From the NCBI RefSeq assembly GCF_029714205.1, contig NZ_CP121648.1, forward strand, positions 7,169,501-7,233,500: a DNA stretch of 64,000 nucleotides. The letters run 5' to 3'. The DNA comes from Methylobacterium sp. CB376. GTDB lineage: Bacteria > Pseudomonadota > Alphaproteobacteria > Rhizobiales > Beijerinckiaceae. A model generated the notes under the pieces. It was not told the origin of the DNA and searched no databases. It saw only the letters and a program-made list of their open reading frames with translations. The translations under genes were made by a program, and so were the position numbers. This document shows, in pieces, positions 47,088 through 62,024 of the stretch; position 1 is the stretch's first letter, and every line of letters begins with the position of its first letter.

Positions 47088-48545
47088 ATGCAGGTGACCG
47101 AGACCAAGTCCGAGGGGCTGAAGCGCGAGTTCCAGGTGGTGCTCGCCGCGGCCGAACTCGAGGATCGGCTGACGACCGAACTCGCCGGCATGAAGGACAA
47201 GGTCCAGCTGAAGGGCTTCCGCCCCGGCAAGGTGCCGGTCGCCCATCTGCGCCGGGTCTACGGCCGCTCGATCATGGCCGACGTCGTCCAGAACGCCGTC
47301 AACGAGGCCAACCAGAAGATCCTCGAGGAGAACAAGCTCAAGCTCGCCCTCGAGCCGCAGATCAAGATGCCGGAGGACAAGGCCGAGATCGAGAAGGCCC
47401 TCGACGCCAAGGCCGACCTCGCCTTCCAGGTCGCCCTCGAGGTGATGCCGACCTTCGAGCTGCAGGACCATTCCGACATCACGGTGACGAAGCCGGTCGC
47501 CACGGTCTCCGACGAGGAGGTCGAGACCGCGCTCAAGCGCATGGCCGAGCAGAGCCGCTCCTACGCCGACCGCCCCGAGGGCAGCGCCGCCGAGACCGGC
47601 GACCGCGTCGTCATCGACTTCGTCGGCCGCATCGGCGGCGAGACCTTCGAGGGCGGCAGCGCCGAGGATGCCGACCTCGACCTCGGCTCGAACACCTTCA
47701 TCCCGGGCTTCGAGGACCAGCTCCTCGGCGCCAAGGCGGGCGAGGCCCGCACCGTCACGGTGACCTTCCCGGAGGGCTACCCGGCCGAGCACCTCGCCGG
47801 CAAGGAGGCGGTGTTCGACGTTACCGTGAAGGCCGTGAAGGCGCCCGGCGAGGCCCAGATCGACGACGAGCTCGCCAAGACCTTCGGGCTGGAGAACCTC
47901 GACGCGCTCAAGGACGCCGTGCGCAAGTCGCTCGCCAACGAGCTCGACGCGCAGTCGCGCCGCCGGGTCAAGAAGGCGCTCCTCGACGCGCTCGACGCCC
48001 GCTACGCCTTCGACCTGCCCCCGACCCTGGTGCACCAGGAATTCGCCGCGGTCTGGGCGCAGGTCGAGGCCGACCTGAAGTCCCGCGGCAAGACCTTCGA
48101 GGACGAGGGCACCACCGAGGAGAAGGCGCAGGGCGAGTACCGCCGCATCGCCGAGCGCCGGGTGCGCCTCGGCCTGGTCCTTGCGCAGGTGGGTGAGACG
48201 GCCGATATCAAGGTGCCGGACGAAGAGGTGAATCAGGCGCTGATCGCCCGGCTGCGCCAGTTCCCCGGGCAGGAGCGCGAGGTCTACGACTTCTACCGCA
48301 AGAACCCGCAGGCGATGGCCGAACTGCGCGCTCCCCTGTTCGAGGAGAAGGTGGTTGACCACGTCCTCGGTCAGGTCAAACTCGTCGAGGAGCCCGTCTC
48401 CAAGGAGGCGCTCTTCGCCGACGACGAGGACGAGGCGGCCGAGGCCGCCGCGCCCGCGTCCGAGGCCGGGGCCTCCAAGGGGGTGATCTCCGAGGGGGTG
48501 ATCTCCGAGGGCTCCGCGCCCAGCCACGAGACCGGCGCGGCCTGA
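47088..48545 (+). CDS. tig: Trigger factor (ribosome-associated chaperone and prolyl isomerase)
   Basis: Binds the ribosome exit tunnel and helps nascent chains fold. The 485-residue protein has the N-terminal ribosome-binding signature GFRPGKVP (~44-51), an FKBP-type PPIase domain (~155-245, [19 protein letters not shown]) and a long helical C-terminal chaperone domain. The acidic tail contains a doubled GVISE encoded by a 15-bp tandem repeat at about 48479-48508. The ATG at 47088 gives [15 protein letters not shown], the family start. Followed by clpP-clpX-lon. Confidence 0.95.
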   Translation: MQVTETKSEGLKREFQVVLAAAELEDRLTTELAGMKDKVQLKGFRPGKVPVAHLRRVYGRSIMADVVQNAVNEANQKILEENKLKLALEPQIKMPEDKAEIEKALDAKADLAFQVALEVMPTFELQDHSDITVTKPVATVSDEEVETALKRMAEQSRSYADRPEGSAAETGDRVVIDFVGRIGGETFEGGSAEDADLDLGSNTFIPGFEDQLLGAKAGEARTVTVTFPEGYPAEHLAGKEAVFDVTVKAVKAPGEAQIDDELAKTFGLENLDALKDAVRKSLANELDAQSRRRVKKALLDALDARYAFDLPPTLVHQEFAAVWAQVEADLKSRGKTFEDEGTTEEKAQGEYRRIAERRVRLGLVLAQVGETADIKVPDEEVNQALIARLRQFPGQEREVYDFYRKNPQAMAELRAPLFEEKVVDHVLGQVKLVEEPVSKEALFADDEDEAAEAAAPASEAGASKGVISEGVISEGSAPSHETGAA

Positions 48546-48658
48546 TCCGGCCCGCGGCCCTGACAGGGGCGGCGGACCGGACGACCCGCGGGCTCACCGA
48601 TTCGCCGTGACCCCGGCCGCAGCGGCGCGGCCGGGCCTACCAGAACCAGGGCCACCCG

Positions 48659-49285
48659 ATGAGAGACCCCGTCGAATTCTACAACAGCGCGCTCGTCCCC
48701 ATGGTGGTCGAGCAGTCGAGCCGCGGCGAGCGCGCCTTCGACATTTACTCGCGCCTGTTGCGCGAGCGCATCATCTTCCTGACCGGGCCGGTCGAGGACT
48801 ACTCCGCCTCGCTCATCGTGGCGCAGCTGCTGTTCCTCGAAGCCGAGAACCCGAAGAAGGAGATCTCCTTCTACATCAACTCGCCGGGCGGCGTGGTCAC
48901 GTCGGGCCTGTCGATCTACGACACGATGCAGTTCATCCGCTGCCCGGTGGCGACGCTCTGCGTCGGGCAGGCGGCCTCGATGGGCTCGCTGCTCCTCGCC
49001 GCGGGCGAGCCGGGCCACCGCTTCGCGCTGCCGAACGCGCGCATCATGGTCCACCAGCCCTCCGGCGGCTTCCAGGGCCAGGCCACCGACATCCTGATCC
49101 ACGCCCGCGAGATCGAGGCGCTGAAGCGCCGCCTCAACGAGATCTACGTGAAGCACACCGGCCGCGACTACGACGCGATCGAGCAGGGGCTGGAGCGCGA
49201 CAATTTCATGACAGCCGACGCCGCCAAGGAGTGGGGCCTCATCGACGAGGTGCTGCAGAAGCGGGCGGAGACGCCCGCCGCCTGA
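48659..49285 (+). CDS. clpP: ATP-dependent Clp protease proteolytic subunit
   Basis: Forms the 14-subunit serine protease core that partners ClpX (next gene) and ClpA. The 208-residue protein has catalytic Ser107 in GQAASMGS and His132 in IMVHQPSGG, with the third residue (Asp) in the C-terminal half. The oligomerisation segment [17 protein letters not shown] is intact. A short N-terminal propeptide is expected to be cleaved. Lies 113 bases after tig. Confidence 0.95.
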   Translation: MRDPVEFYNSALVPMVVEQSSRGERAFDIYSRLLRERIIFLTGPVEDYSASLIVAQLLFLEAENPKKEISFYINSPGGVVTSGLSIYDTMQFIRCPVATLCVGQAASMGSLLLAAGEPGHRFALPNARIMVHQPSGGFQGQATDILIHAREIEALKRRLNEIYVKHTGRDYDAIEQGLERDNFMTADAAKEWGLIDEVLQKRAETPAA

Positions 49286-49560
49286 GCCGGGACGCCGACC
49301 GCCCATCCGGGGGCCCGCCCGGAACGGGCCGGGGCCCTGGCGGATTAACCACCCCGCGGGCGATGCGGCCTTTTGGCGAGGCCGCGTCGCTTTCGCGGGA
49401 TTGATCCGGAGGTGGCTGCGTGTTTGCATCAGCGTTCTGCGTCGGACACCCGACGCACGTGCGGCGAAGGCGGTGACTGTTTCTTTAGTCGGGTGTCACT
49501 ATCTAGAGGGACGCGGCCTCGCCCTCGCGGCGTGGGCCCGTCGGGGACTTGGAGACCCAT

Positions 49561-50832
49561 ATGAGCAAGGCTGGCGGCAACGACTCGAAGAGCACGCTGT
49601 ACTGCTCGTTCTGCGGCAAGAGCCAGCACGAAGTCCGCAAGCTGATCGCGGGACCGACCGTCTTCATCTGCGATGAGTGCGTCGAGCTGTGCATGGACAT
49701 CATCCGCGAGGAATCGAAGTCCTCGCTGGTGAAGTCGCGGGACGGCGTACCGACCCCGAAGGAAATCCGTCGCGTCCTCGACGATTACGTGATCGGGCAG
49801 GATTTCGCCAAGAAGGTGCTGTCGGTCGCGGTGCATAATCACTACAAGCGGCTGGCGCACGCGGCGAAGCACAACGACGTCGAGCTCGCGAAGTCCAACA
49901 TCCTGCTGATCGGGCCGACCGGTTCCGGCAAGACGCTGCTGGCGCAGACGCTCGCCCGGATCCTCGACGTGCCCTTCACGATGGCGGATGCGACGACGCT
50001 GACCGAGGCCGGCTACGTTGGCGAGGACGTCGAGAATATCATCCTTAAGTTGCTCCAGGCCTCCGACTACAACGTGGAGAGGGCCCAGCGCGGCATCGTC
50101 TACATCGACGAGATCGACAAGATCTCGCGCAAGTCCGACAATCCGTCGATCACCCGCGACGTGTCGGGCGAGGGCGTGCAGCAGGCCCTGCTGAAGATCA
50201 TGGAGGGCACGGTGGCGAGCGTGCCGCCCCAGGGCGGACGCAAGCACCCGCAGCAGGAATTCCTGCAGGTCGACACCACCAACATCCTGTTCATCTGCGG
50301 CGGCGCCTTCGCGGGGCTGGAGCGGATCATCTCGGCCCGGGGCAAGGGCACCTCGATCGGCTTCGGCGCCACCGTCCAGGCCCCGGACGACCGCCGCACC
50401 GGCGAGATCTTCCGGGCCGTCGAGCCCGAGGACCTGCTGAAGTTCGGGCTCATTCCCGAATTCGTCGGCCGCCTGCCGGTGCTCGCCACCCTGGAGGACC
50501 TCGACGAGACCGCCCTCAAGCGGATCCTGCAGGAGCCCAAGAACGCCCTGGTCAAGCAGTACCAGCGGCTGTTCGAGATGGAGAACGTCGACCTCACCTT
50601 CCAGGAGGAGGCGCTGACGCTCGTCGCCCGCAAGGCAATCGAGCGCAAGACCGGCGCCCGCGGGCTGCGCTCGATCCTGGAGAGCATCCTGCTGGAGACG
50701 ATGTACGACCTGCCGGGCCTCGACTCGGTCGAGCAGGTGGTCATCGGCCCCGAGGTGGTCGAGGGCAAGGCGAGGCCCCTCTACATCCACGGGGACCGCG
50801 CCAAGGACGCCCCGGCGAGCGTCAGCGCCTGA
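49561..50832 (+). CDS. clpX: ATP-dependent Clp protease ATP-binding subunit ClpX
   Basis: AAA+ unfoldase feeding ClpP. A 423-residue protein: N-terminal C4 zinc-binding domain (CSFCGK and CDECVELC, residues ~15-42), Walker [13 protein letters not shown] (~120), Walker [10 protein letters not shown], the pore-loop-containing AAA core and a C-terminal helical domain with [10 protein letters not shown]. The ATG at 49561 gives [20 protein letters not shown]; an ATG at 49549 four codons upstream is possible. GGAGAC precedes it. Confidence 0.96.
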   Translation: MSKAGGNDSKSTLYCSFCGKSQHEVRKLIAGPTVFICDECVELCMDIIREESKSSLVKSRDGVPTPKEIRRVLDDYVIGQDFAKKVLSVAVHNHYKRLAHAAKHNDVELAKSNILLIGPTGSGKTLLAQTLARILDVPFTMADATTLTEAGYVGEDVENIILKLLQASDYNVERAQRGIVYIDEIDKISRKSDNPSITRDVSGEGVQQALLKIMEGTVASVPPQGGRKHPQQEFLQVDTTNILFICGGAFAGLERIISARGKGTSIGFGATVQAPDDRRTGEIFRAVEPEDLLKFGLIPEFVGRLPVLATLEDLDETALKRILQEPKNALVKQYQRLFEMENVDLTFQEEALTLVARKAIERKTGARGLRSILESILLETMYDLPGLDSVEQVVIGPEVVEGKARPLYIHGDRAKDAPASVSA

Positions 50833-50840
50833 GCCCTCCG

Positions 50841-50865
50841 AAGGCCGCCGCGCCGCGGCGGCCTT
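50841..50865 (+). terminator. Palindromic hairpin after clpX
   Basis: AAGGCCGCCGCG and CGCGGCGGCCTT separated by a single C, eight bases after the clpX stop. It is followed by GCGCGTCTC without a T run; it may terminate part of the clpX transcript before lon. Confidence 0.5.
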
Positions 50866-50872
50866 GCGCGTC

Positions 50873-50898
50873 TCGAGTTCCCATGTCGAGTTCCCATG
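50873..50898. repeat. 13-bp tandem duplication upstream of lon
   Basis: TCGAGTTCCCATG occurs twice in immediate succession (50873-50885 and 50886-50898) in the clpX-lon gap. The copies are exact. Confidence 0.9.
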
Positions 50899-51110
50899 CG
50901 GCCGGGGTGGCACGGCGCTTGAAAGTCGCAGCGCCGGAAACCACCTGAGAGCAGAACGCGGCGGCCGCATGCTCACTCGGAGGTGCGGTGCCGCGGCCCG
51001 GCCGCCACTCCCTCCGACCCCTGCGGCCCGGTCGGCCCCCCGTTCCGCGTGCTTTCCCCTGATCCTCGAAGGCGCGGAGCGTCGGGAGTCACCATCAAGG
51101 AAGTCAGTCA

Positions 51111-53531
<2,421 letters not shown>

Positions 53532-53559
53532 CGGCCGCGGCGCCGATCTGAGCGGATGA

Positions 53560-53593
53560 GAAGGGCCCCGGACGGTGACGTCCGGGGCCCTTC
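53560..53593 (+). terminator. Intrinsic terminator of lon
   Basis: A 15-bp perfect stem GAAGGGCCCCGGACG (53560-53574) / CGTCCGGGGCCCTTC (53579-53593) with loop GTGA, about 30 bases after the lon stop. The following CGCTTGA has only a weak T content. Confidence 0.8.
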
Positions 53594-53627
53594 CGCTTGA
53601 ACGGGTGCGGGCGCGCCGCGCAGGCTT

Positions 53628-53664
53628 GTGATCCGGGATCCGCTTTGATCAAGCGGATCCCGGA

Positions 53665-53668
<4 letters not shown>
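53628..53668. repeat. Perfect 18-bp inverted repeat between lon and nnr
   Basis: GTGATCCGGGATCCGCTT (53628-53645) and its exact reverse complement (53651-53668) around the loop TGATC. The TGA stop of the - strand nnr gene lies inside the second arm. It may be a terminator for nnr or a member of a dispersed palindromic element family; other copies would decide. Confidence 0.85.
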
Positions 53669-55688
<2,020 letters not shown>

Positions 55689-55796
55689 TTTCCCTTGACC
55701 GTCTGACCTCCTCCCGGAATGAGATGGCGCGGCCGCGCGTGCGGTCCGCGGCGTTGCGACGGCCGCGTGCCGGCACTAGGAAGGGGTCCAAACGGA

Positions 55797-57209
55797 ATGG
55801 CCAAGACCGCCACGGAAGTCCTTAAGGAAATCAAGGACAACGACGTCAAGTACGTCGACTTCCGCTTCACCGATCCGCGCGGCAAGTGGCAGCACGTCAC
55901 CTTCGACGTGTCGCTCGTGGACGAGGACATCTTTGCGGAAGGCACGATGTTCGACGGCTCGTCGATCGCCGGCTGGAAGGCGATCAACGAATCCGACATG
56001 CTGCTGATGCCCGACCCGGCGACCGCCTGCATGGACCCGTTCTTCTCGGCCGCGACGATGTCGATCGTCTGCGACGTGCTGGAGCCGTCCACCGGCGAGC
56101 CCTACGGCCGCGATCCCCGCAGCATCGCCAAGAAGGCCGAGGCCTTCGTGAAGGCGAGCGGGATCGGCGACACCATCTTCGTCGGGCCCGAGGCCGAGTT
56201 CTTCGTCTTCGACGACGTCCGCTTCTCGGCAGATCCCTACAATACCGGCTTCAAGCTCGACTCGATCGAGCTGCCGATCAACGGCCAGACCGAGTACGAG
56301 GGCGGCAACCTCGGTCACCGGGTCCAGACCAAGGGCGGCTACTTCCCGGTTCCGCCGCAGGATTCGGCCCAGGACATGCGCGGCGAGATGCTGGCCGCCA
56401 TGCAGTCGATGGGCGTCAAGGTCGAGAAGCATCACCACGAGGTGGCGAGCGCGCAGCACGAACTCGGGATGAAATTCGACACGCTGACGCTGATGGCCGA
56501 CCAGATGCAGATCTACAAGTACTGCATCCACAACGTCGCCCAGAGCTACGGCAAGACCGCTACCTTCATGCCCAAGCCGGTCTACGGCGACAACGGTTCG
56601 GGCATGCACGTCCACCAGTCGATCTGGCGGGAAGGCAAGCCGGTCTTCGCCGGCAACAAGTATGCCGACCTGTCGCAGGAGTGCCTGTACTACATCGGCG
56701 GCATCATCAAGCACGCCAAGGCGCTCAACGCCTTCACCAACCCGTCGACGAACTCGTACAAGCGGCTGGTGCCGGGCTACGAGGCGCCGGTGCTGCTGGC
56801 CTACTCGGCCCGCAACCGCTCCGCCTCCTGCCGCATCCCGTGGACGACCTCGCCGAAGGCCAAGCGCGTCGAGGTGCGCTTCCCCGACCCGATGGCGAAT
56901 CCCTACCTCGCCTTCGCGGCCATGCTGATGGCGGGGCTCGACGGGATCATCAACAAGATCGATCCCGGTCCGGCCATGGACAAGGACCTCTACGACCTGC
57001 CCCCGGCGGAGCTCAAGGAGATCCCGACCGTCTGCGGCTCGCTGCGCGAGGCGCTGACCTCGCTCGATGCCGACCGCGAGTTCCTCAAGGCCGGCGGTGT
57101 CTTCAACGACGACTTCATCGACTCCTTCATCGAGCTGAAGATGACCGAGGTGCTGCGCTTCGAGATGACGCCGCATCCGATCGAGTTCGTGCACTACTAC
57201 TCGCTCTGA
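55797..57209 (+). CDS. glnA: Glutamine synthetase type I
   Basis: Makes glutamine from glutamate and ammonia. A 470-residue GSI subunit: [16 protein letters not shown] near residue 50, catalytic [34 protein letters not shown] and [10 protein letters not shown]. The adenylylation tyrosine is in [11 protein letters not shown] near residue 400, indicating control by adenylylation through PII. The ATG at 55797 gives [12 protein letters not shown]; the in-frame codon at 55719 is not conserved. A clear terminator follows. Confidence 0.96.
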   Translation: MAKTATEVLKEIKDNDVKYVDFRFTDPRGKWQHVTFDVSLVDEDIFAEGTMFDGSSIAGWKAINESDMLLMPDPATACMDPFFSAATMSIVCDVLEPSTGEPYGRDPRSIAKKAEAFVKASGIGDTIFVGPEAEFFVFDDVRFSADPYNTGFKLDSIELPINGQTEYEGGNLGHRVQTKGGYFPVPPQDSAQDMRGEMLAAMQSMGVKVEKHHHEVASAQHELGMKFDTLTLMADQMQIYKYCIHNVAQSYGKTATFMPKPVYGDNGSGMHVHQSIWREGKPVFAGNKYADLSQECLYYIGGIIKHAKALNAFTNPSTNSYKRLVPGYEAPVLLAYSARNRSASCRIPWTTSPKAKRVEVRFPDPMANPYLAFAAMLMAGLDGIINKIDPGPAMDKDLYDLPPAELKEIPTVCGSLREALTSLDADREFLKAGGVFNDDFIDSFIELKMTEVLRFEMTPHPIEFVHYYSL

Positions 57210-57233
57210 TCCGCCAGGGATCGGGTTGATCGA

Positions 57234-57265
57234 GGGGCCGGAGCGATCCGGCCCCTTCTTTGTTT
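57234..57265 (+). terminator. Intrinsic terminator of glnA
   Basis: Stem GGGGCCGGA (57234-57242) / TCCGGCCCC (57247-57255), loop GCGA, followed by TTCTTTGTTT. A textbook rho-independent terminator 25 bases after the stop. Confidence 0.9.
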
Positions 57266-57496
57266 GGTCCGCCGATCGACGCCGGGACGGCGCGGCCGGC
57301 CGCGCCTGAGCTTGAATTCAGGCACTGTCGATTGACTGTGCGATAAGTTGTCTTGTTGCTGTGCGGTGCAAGATTTAAAGTATTCGATGTGTCATCTTAT
57401 CGTTGCCGAAAATTCCTGTCTCGGTAATCGTATACGATCTCTTAAGATAATTGATGCCTTTATTGGCACGCACTCGATTGACTCAAGGGGAAGACG
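57266..57496. other. AT-rich intergenic region upstream of the chemoreceptor gene
   Basis: About 230 bases without a gene. From ~57310 to 57490 the sequence is markedly less GC-rich than the rest of the window (for example AAGATTTAAAGTATTCG and CTTAAGATAATTGATGCC), the usual look of a promoter or transferred segment. No specific sigma-factor site is clear. Confidence 0.5.
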
Positions 57497-59173
57497 ATGC
57501 GGCTCACGCTCAAGGTCGTCCTGGCTGGTTTGTTCGGGATCTCTCTGCTCTGCGCGGTCGTGGCTGGCGTGACGACCCAGCTCACTCTCGACACGATCGG
57601 CGCCAAGATGGACACTTTGCTCATAGACTCGATGCCGTCGATGAGCAAAGCCAATGATATTAATACTCTACTCCTTCGTGTAAGAACGACCGAACTTCGT
57701 TTCGTCGTCGCCGACAATGAGACCGCGCGGGAGGTCGACCTCGCGCTGCACAGGCAGCTCTCCGCGGAGCGGGATAAGGCGATCGAGGAGTACAAGCCGC
57801 TGATCGCCGGCCAGCGCGAGCGGGCGGAGTACGACCTCATGGCCGAGAAGATCGCGATCGTGCGCCAGGACTGGGAGCGGCTGCGCTCCTACAAGCTCGA
57901 TGAACAGAGCGCGGCGTTGGCCTATTTTCGCGGCCAAGGCTTCGAGAACTTCCAGGACGCCGCGGCTGTCGTGCGCAAGCTCGTGGAGTTGAACAACCAC
58001 GTCGGGGTGGCGGCAGGCCAGGCCGTGCGGGAGGCGCAGACCAGCGCGGCGCGCACCATGATGGCCGTCTCGGCGGTCAGCGTCCTCCTGGCCTGCGGCG
58101 CGATGGCGTTCTCGTTCCTGGGCGTGTCGCGCCCGATCGAGCGCATGACGGCCGCCATGGGCCGCCTCGCCGCCGGCGACGCCGCGACCGAGGTTCCCTA
58201 CCGGCACCGCCGCGACGAGATCGGCGCCATGGCGGGGGCCCTGCAGGTGTTCCGCGACAACCTGATCCGCAGCCGCGCGCTCGAGGAGGAGACTGCCCTC
58301 GCCCGCGCCTCGGCCGAGGAGCAGCGCCGCGCCGGCATGCGCCAGATGGCGGACGGGTTCGAGGCGGCGGTGGGCGGCATCGTCGCGCAGCTCTCCGGCT
58401 CCGCCGCGACGCTGCAGACCACCGCCGACGCGATGACAGCGACGGCGGGCGTGACCGCCAGCCAGTCGAGCAACGTGGCGGTGGCGGCCGAGCAGGCGGC
58501 CTCGAACGTGAACACGGTGGCGGCCGCCGCCGAGGAACTGGGCACCTCGGTCGAGGAGATCGGCCGGCAGGTCCAGGGCGCGACGCATCTGGCGCGGGCG
58601 GCGGTGCAGGAGGCCGACCTGACCACGCAGCTGGTGCAGGCCCTGAGCCAGGCGGCGAGCCGGATCGGCGACATGGTCGGGCTGATCACCTCGATCGCCA
58701 GCCAGACCAACCTTCTTGCCCTGAACGCGACCATCGAGGCGGCGCGCGCCGGTGCGGCGGGGCGCGGCTTCGCGGTGGTGGCCGCCGAGGTGAAGGAGCT
58801 CGCCAGTCAGACCGCGAAGGCCACCGAGGAGATCTCGGCCCAGATCGGCCAGATTCAGGCGGCGACGGGCCAGGCGGTGTCGGCGATCGGCACGATCACC
58901 GATCGGATCCGGGAGATCAACGAGGTCGGCGCCGGGATCGCGGCGGCGGTGGAGGAGCAGGGGGCGGCGACGCGGGAGATCGTGCGCAACGTGGCGCAGG
59001 CCGCGGCGGGCACCTCGGAGGTGACGGTGAACATCGCCGGGGTGGCGGGGGCGGCCGGGGAGACCGGCACTGCGGCGAAGGAGGTCCTGACTGCGGCCTC
59101 CGCCCTGTCGCAGCAGGCGGAGCATCTCGGGCAGGAGGTCGCGCACTTCCTGTCGACGGTGCGGGCGGCCTGA
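57497..59173 (+). CDS. Methyl-accepting chemotaxis protein
   Basis: A 558-residue inner-membrane chemoreceptor. The first transmembrane helix spans ~residues 5-28, a helical periplasmic sensor ~30-180 (four-helix-bundle-like), and the second helix ~188-210. A HAMP domain covers ~210-265 ([18 protein letters not shown]), then the cytoplasmic signalling domain with its hairpin tip [21 protein letters not shown]. No CheB/CheR docking pentapeptide is seen at the C-terminus (ends FLSTVRAA). The ligand is unknown. The 5' ~200 bases and upstream region are less GC-rich than the 3' part. It stands alone without other che genes. Confidence 0.92.
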   Translation: MRLTLKVVLAGLFGISLLCAVVAGVTTQLTLDTIGAKMDTLLIDSMPSMSKANDINTLLLRVRTTELRFVVADNETAREVDLALHRQLSAERDKAIEEYKPLIAGQRERAEYDLMAEKIAIVRQDWERLRSYKLDEQSAALAYFRGQGFENFQDAAAVVRKLVELNNHVGVAAGQAVREAQTSAARTMMAVSAVSVLLACGAMAFSFLGVSRPIERMTAAMGRLAAGDAATEVPYRHRRDEIGAMAGALQVFRDNLIRSRALEEETALARASAEEQRRAGMRQMADGFEAAVGGIVAQLSGSAATLQTTADAMTATAGVTASQSSNVAVAAEQAASNVNTVAAAAEELGTSVEEIGRQVQGATHLARAAVQEADLTTQLVQALSQAASRIGDMVGLITSIASQTNLLALNATIEAARAGAAGRGFAVVAAEVKELASQTAKATEEISAQIGQIQAATGQAVSAIGTITDRIREINEVGAGIAAAVEEQGAATREIVRNVAQAAAGTSEVTVNIAGVAGAAGETGTAAKEVLTAASALSQQAEHLGQEVAHFLSTVRAA

Positions 59174-59243
59174 CGGCGCTCGGCGGGTCGGCCCGGACGG
59201 TCCCCTTCCCGGGGCGCCGCCCGCCCGGGGCGCCGCGGGCGCG

Positions 59244-60815
59244 TCAATGCGCCTCCACCGGTCCGCCGGCCCGCGCCGGCTTGCGCAGCACGGCCACCAC
59301 CGCGAGGCTCAGCACCAAGCTCGCGCCCACCAGCCAGAACCCGTCCGCGTAGGCCATCACGGTGGCCTCGCGGCGCACCTGCCGGGCCAGCATCGCCAGC
59401 GCCGCCCCCTTGGCGGCCGTCGGGTCGGGCATGTGAGCGTGCAGCCCCGCCGCCAAAGCCGCGAGGCGCTCCTGCGTGCGCGTCCCGTTGCGGGTGATCG
59501 CCTCGGCCAGCACCGAGAAGTGCAGGTGCTCGCGCCGGTCGATCACCGTCGAGAGCATCGCGATGCCGATCGAGCCGCCGAGGTTGCGCATCATGTTCGA
59601 CAGGGCGGAGGCGTCCGCCGTGTCGCGCGGGGCGAGGCCGGCCGTCGAGAGCTGCGAGAGCGGGATCGTGAACAGCGGCTGGCCGATCGCCCGCAGCAGC
59701 TGCGGCAGGATCAGCTGGTCCATCCCGACGTCGTGGCTCAGCCCGACATTGATCCAGCAGCTCGCGACAAAGAACAGCGTGCCGGCGATGACGAGAAGCC
59801 GGGCGTCGACGGCCCGCATGATCAGCGGCATCGCGGGGAACAGGAGCAGCTGCGGCAGGCCCGACCACATCACGACGGTGCCGATCTGCTGCGCGTTGTA
59901 GCCCTGGATCTGCGCGCAGTAGAGCGGGATGATGTAGATCGAGCCGAACGAGACGGCGCCGAGCACGGTCATCAGCAGGCAGGCGCCGCCGACCGAGCGG
60001 TGGGCCAGCACGCGCAGGTTGATGAAGGGTCGCTCCGCCGTGAGTTCGCGGATGATGAAGCCGGCGATGCCGCCCGCCGCCAGCAGCGCGGCCTCGACGA
60101 TCACCGGCGAGCCGAACCAGTCCTTGCGCTGCCCCTCCTCCAGCACGAAGGTCAGGGCCGGCAGGCCCGTCGCCATGAAGCCGATGCCGATCCAGTCGCC
60201 CCTGAGCAGCTCGCCCCAGCGGGCGGGGACCGGGTCGAAGGCGGCGAGCTGGATTACCACCGCCGCCGGCCCGAACAGCAGGTTGAGGTAGAAGATGTAG
60301 TGCCAGGACAGGTGGTCGGTGAGCCAGCCGCCCACGGTCGGGCCGATCGCCGGCGCGAAGGTGGCGGTGAGCCCGAACAGCGCGATGCCCACCGCCTGCT
60401 GCGCCCGCGGCAGCCGGGTGCGCACGATCACGATGGCGGTCGGGATCAGCACGCCGCCGGTGAAGCCCTGCCCGGCACGGAAGACGATCATCTGCGGCAG
60501 GCTCGTCGAGAGCGCGCAGGCGACCGAGAAGCCGATGAAGAGCAGCGTGTTGGCGGCGAGGTAGCGCCGCAGCCCGATCACCGAGGAAAGCCAGCCGGTG
60601 AGCGGGATCACGATGATCTCCGCCATCAGGTAGGCGGTGGAGATCCAGCTCCCCTCCTCGGCCGAGGCGCCGAGCGCGCCCTGGATGTCCGCGAGCGACG
60701 CGTTGGTGATCTGGATGTCGAGGATCGCCGTGAAGGCGCCGAGGATCGCCCCGAACACCGCCAGCCAGTCGCGGGCGCTCGCCCGCCCGGCCGCGGTCGC
60801 CGCCGCCCCGCTCAC
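59244..60815 (-). CDS. EmrB-type MFS drug exporter (DHA2 family), second locus
   Basis: A 523-residue inner-membrane antiporter with ~14 hydrophobic segments: GAFTAILDIQITNASLADIQ in helix 1, WISTAYLMAEIIVIPLTGWLS and GPTVGGWLTDH (motif C region). The start is the GTG at 60815, overlapping the fusion-protein stop (GTGA) and giving MSGAAATAAGRASARDWL. The long frame extending to 61805 is only the shadow of the fusion-protein gene. Paralogue of the pump at 24158-25768. Controlled, probably, by the divergent TetR gene at 62025. Confidence 0.88.
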   Translation of the reverse strand: MSGAAATAAGRASARDWLAVFGAILGAFTAILDIQITNASLADIQGALGASAEEGSWISTAYLMAEIIVIPLTGWLSSVIGLRRYLAANTLLFIGFSVACALSTSLPQMIVFRAGQGFTGGVLIPTAIVIVRTRLPRAQQAVGIALFGLTATFAPAIGPTVGGWLTDHLSWHYIFYLNLLFGPAAVVIQLAAFDPVPARWGELLRGDWIGIGFMATGLPALTFVLEEGQRKDWFGSPVIVEAALLAAGGIAGFIIRELTAERPFINLRVLAHRSVGGACLLMTVLGAVSFGSIYIIPLYCAQIQGYNAQQIGTVVMWSGLPQLLLFPAMPLIMRAVDARLLVIAGTLFFVASCWINVGLSHDVGMDQLILPQLLRAIGQPLFTIPLSQLSTAGLAPRDTADASALSNMMRNLGGSIGIAMLSTVIDRREHLHFSVLAEAITRNGTRTQERLAALAAGLHAHMPDPTAAKGAALAMLARQVRREATVMAYADGFWLVGASLVLSLAVVAVLRKPARAGGPVEAH

Positions 60816-61948
60816 CGGGCGAGCGCCTGCCGCGCGGGGCGGGCCGGGGCCGCCGCCTCCGTGTGCACCGTGGCCTCCACCGAGAGGCCCGGCCGCAGGC
60901 GCGCGAGGAGCGGGTCGTCGCCGTCGAGGGCGACCCGCACCGGCACCCGCTGCACGACCTTGGTGAAGTTGCCGGTGGCGTTCTCGGGCGGCAGCAGCGC
61001 GAATTGCGAGCCGGTGCCCGGCGCGAAGCTCGCGATCCGGCCCTCGAAGGCGTGTCCCCCGTAGGCGTCGACCGTGAAGCTCACCCGCTGGCCCTCCGCC
61101 ATGGCGCCGACCTGCGTCTCCTTGAAATTCGCCACCAGGTAGATGTCGCGCCCCATCGGCACGATCGTGAGGAGCCCGGTCCCGGCCGGGACGAACTGCC
61201 CGACCCGCAGGGCCCGGTCGCCGACCACGCCGTCGATCGGGGCCGTGATCGTGGCGTAGGACAGGGTCAGCCGCGCCTGCTCGACCTTGGCCTCGCCCCC
61301 CTCCAGGCTCGCCCGGGCGCTCGTCTCCAGGGCCCGGAAGCTCTCGACCTGCCGCTGCGCCGCGTCGAGGGCGGCCGCCGCCTTGTCGCGCGCGGCCCGG
61401 CGCTGGCGCAGGTCCGCGTCGGCCTGCTGCTGGCGCTGCACCGTGCCGGAGCCGCTCTTCACGAGGTCCTGGGTGCGGGCATATTCCTGCTGCGAGAAGG
61501 TCAGCGCCGCCTCGGCGTTGACGAGGTCGGCCCGCGCGGAGGCGACCTGCGCCTGCTGCTGCAGGATCGCGGCCGAGACGCCCACGAGCTGCGCCCGGCC
61601 CTTCTCGACCTCGGCCTCCGCCTGCTTCAGCGCGACGCGGAATTCGCGATCGTCGAGCCGGGCCAGGACGTCCCCGGCCCGCACGGCCTGGTTGTCGCCC
61701 ACGCTCACCCCTTCCACGTAGCCGGCGACGCGCGGCGCCACCGTCACCTTGTCGGCCTGCAGGTAGGCGTCGTCGGTGGTCTCGCGGAAGCGCCCGACCG
61801 TCCACCAGTGCCAGCCATAGGTGCCGCCGCCCGCCAGGATCAGCAGGGCGAGGAGCGGCACCGCCAGCTGCCGATGGCCCCGGCGGCGCGGCGTCGGCGG
61901 CTCAACCGGCGTGGCGGTCTCGAAACTGTCGGTGCGCCGTGCGTCCAT
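60812..61948 (-). CDS. EmrA/HlyD-family membrane fusion protein, second locus
   Basis: A 378-residue adaptor with one N-terminal membrane helix (LAVPLLALLILAGGGTYGWHWW), DDAYLQADKVTVAPRVAGYV, a coiled-coil hairpin (~105-215) and barrel domains with NFKETQVGAMAEGQRV. The ATG at 61948 gives MDARRTDSF; longer frames pass through the operator and the TetR gene and are rejected. First gene of the two-gene pump operon. Confidence 0.87.
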   Translation of the reverse strand: MDARRTDSFETATPVEPPTPRRRGHRQLAVPLLALLILAGGGTYGWHWWTVGRFRETTDDAYLQADKVTVAPRVAGYVEGVSVGDNQAVRAGDVLARLDDREFRVALKQAEAEVEKGRAQLVGVSAAILQQQAQVASARADLVNAEAALTFSQQEYARTQDLVKSGSGTVQRQQQADADLRQRRAARDKAAAALDAAQRQVESFRALETSARASLEGGEAKVEQARLTLSYATITAPIDGVVGDRALRVGQFVPAGTGLLTIVPMGRDIYLVANFKETQVGAMAEGQRVSFTVDAYGGHAFEGRIASFAPGTGSQFALLPPENATGNFTKVVQRVPVRVALDGDDPLLARLRPGLSVEATVHTEAAAPARPARQALAR

Positions 61949-61964
61949 GACCCTGGCCAGAATC

Positions 61965-61985
61965 AAAACCATACTGTATCGTTTT
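61965..61985. promoter_or_regulatory. 21-bp inverted repeat, probable TetR operator
   Basis: Arms AAAACCATAC and GTATCGTTTT around a central T, with one mismatched pair. It lies in the 76-base gap between the divergent pump operon and its TetR gene, in a locally AT-rich patch likely to hold overlapping promoters. Confidence 0.7.
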
Positions 61986-62024
61986 ATTAATCGGGCCGAG
62001 GCGCGGTGGCAAGGAGGCCGTGGG

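Noticed and set aside
44660..48196. 1178-codon + strand frame across mucR, the cupredoxin gene and tig
   Set aside because: It crosses a tRNA and several real genes in other frames, and its composition is typical of a GC shadow.
59244..61805. 853-codon single protein fusing the pump and adaptor
   Set aside because: The upstream third is out of frame with the adaptor gene and reads as low complexity. The MFS gene starts at the GTG at 60815, overlapping the adaptor stop.
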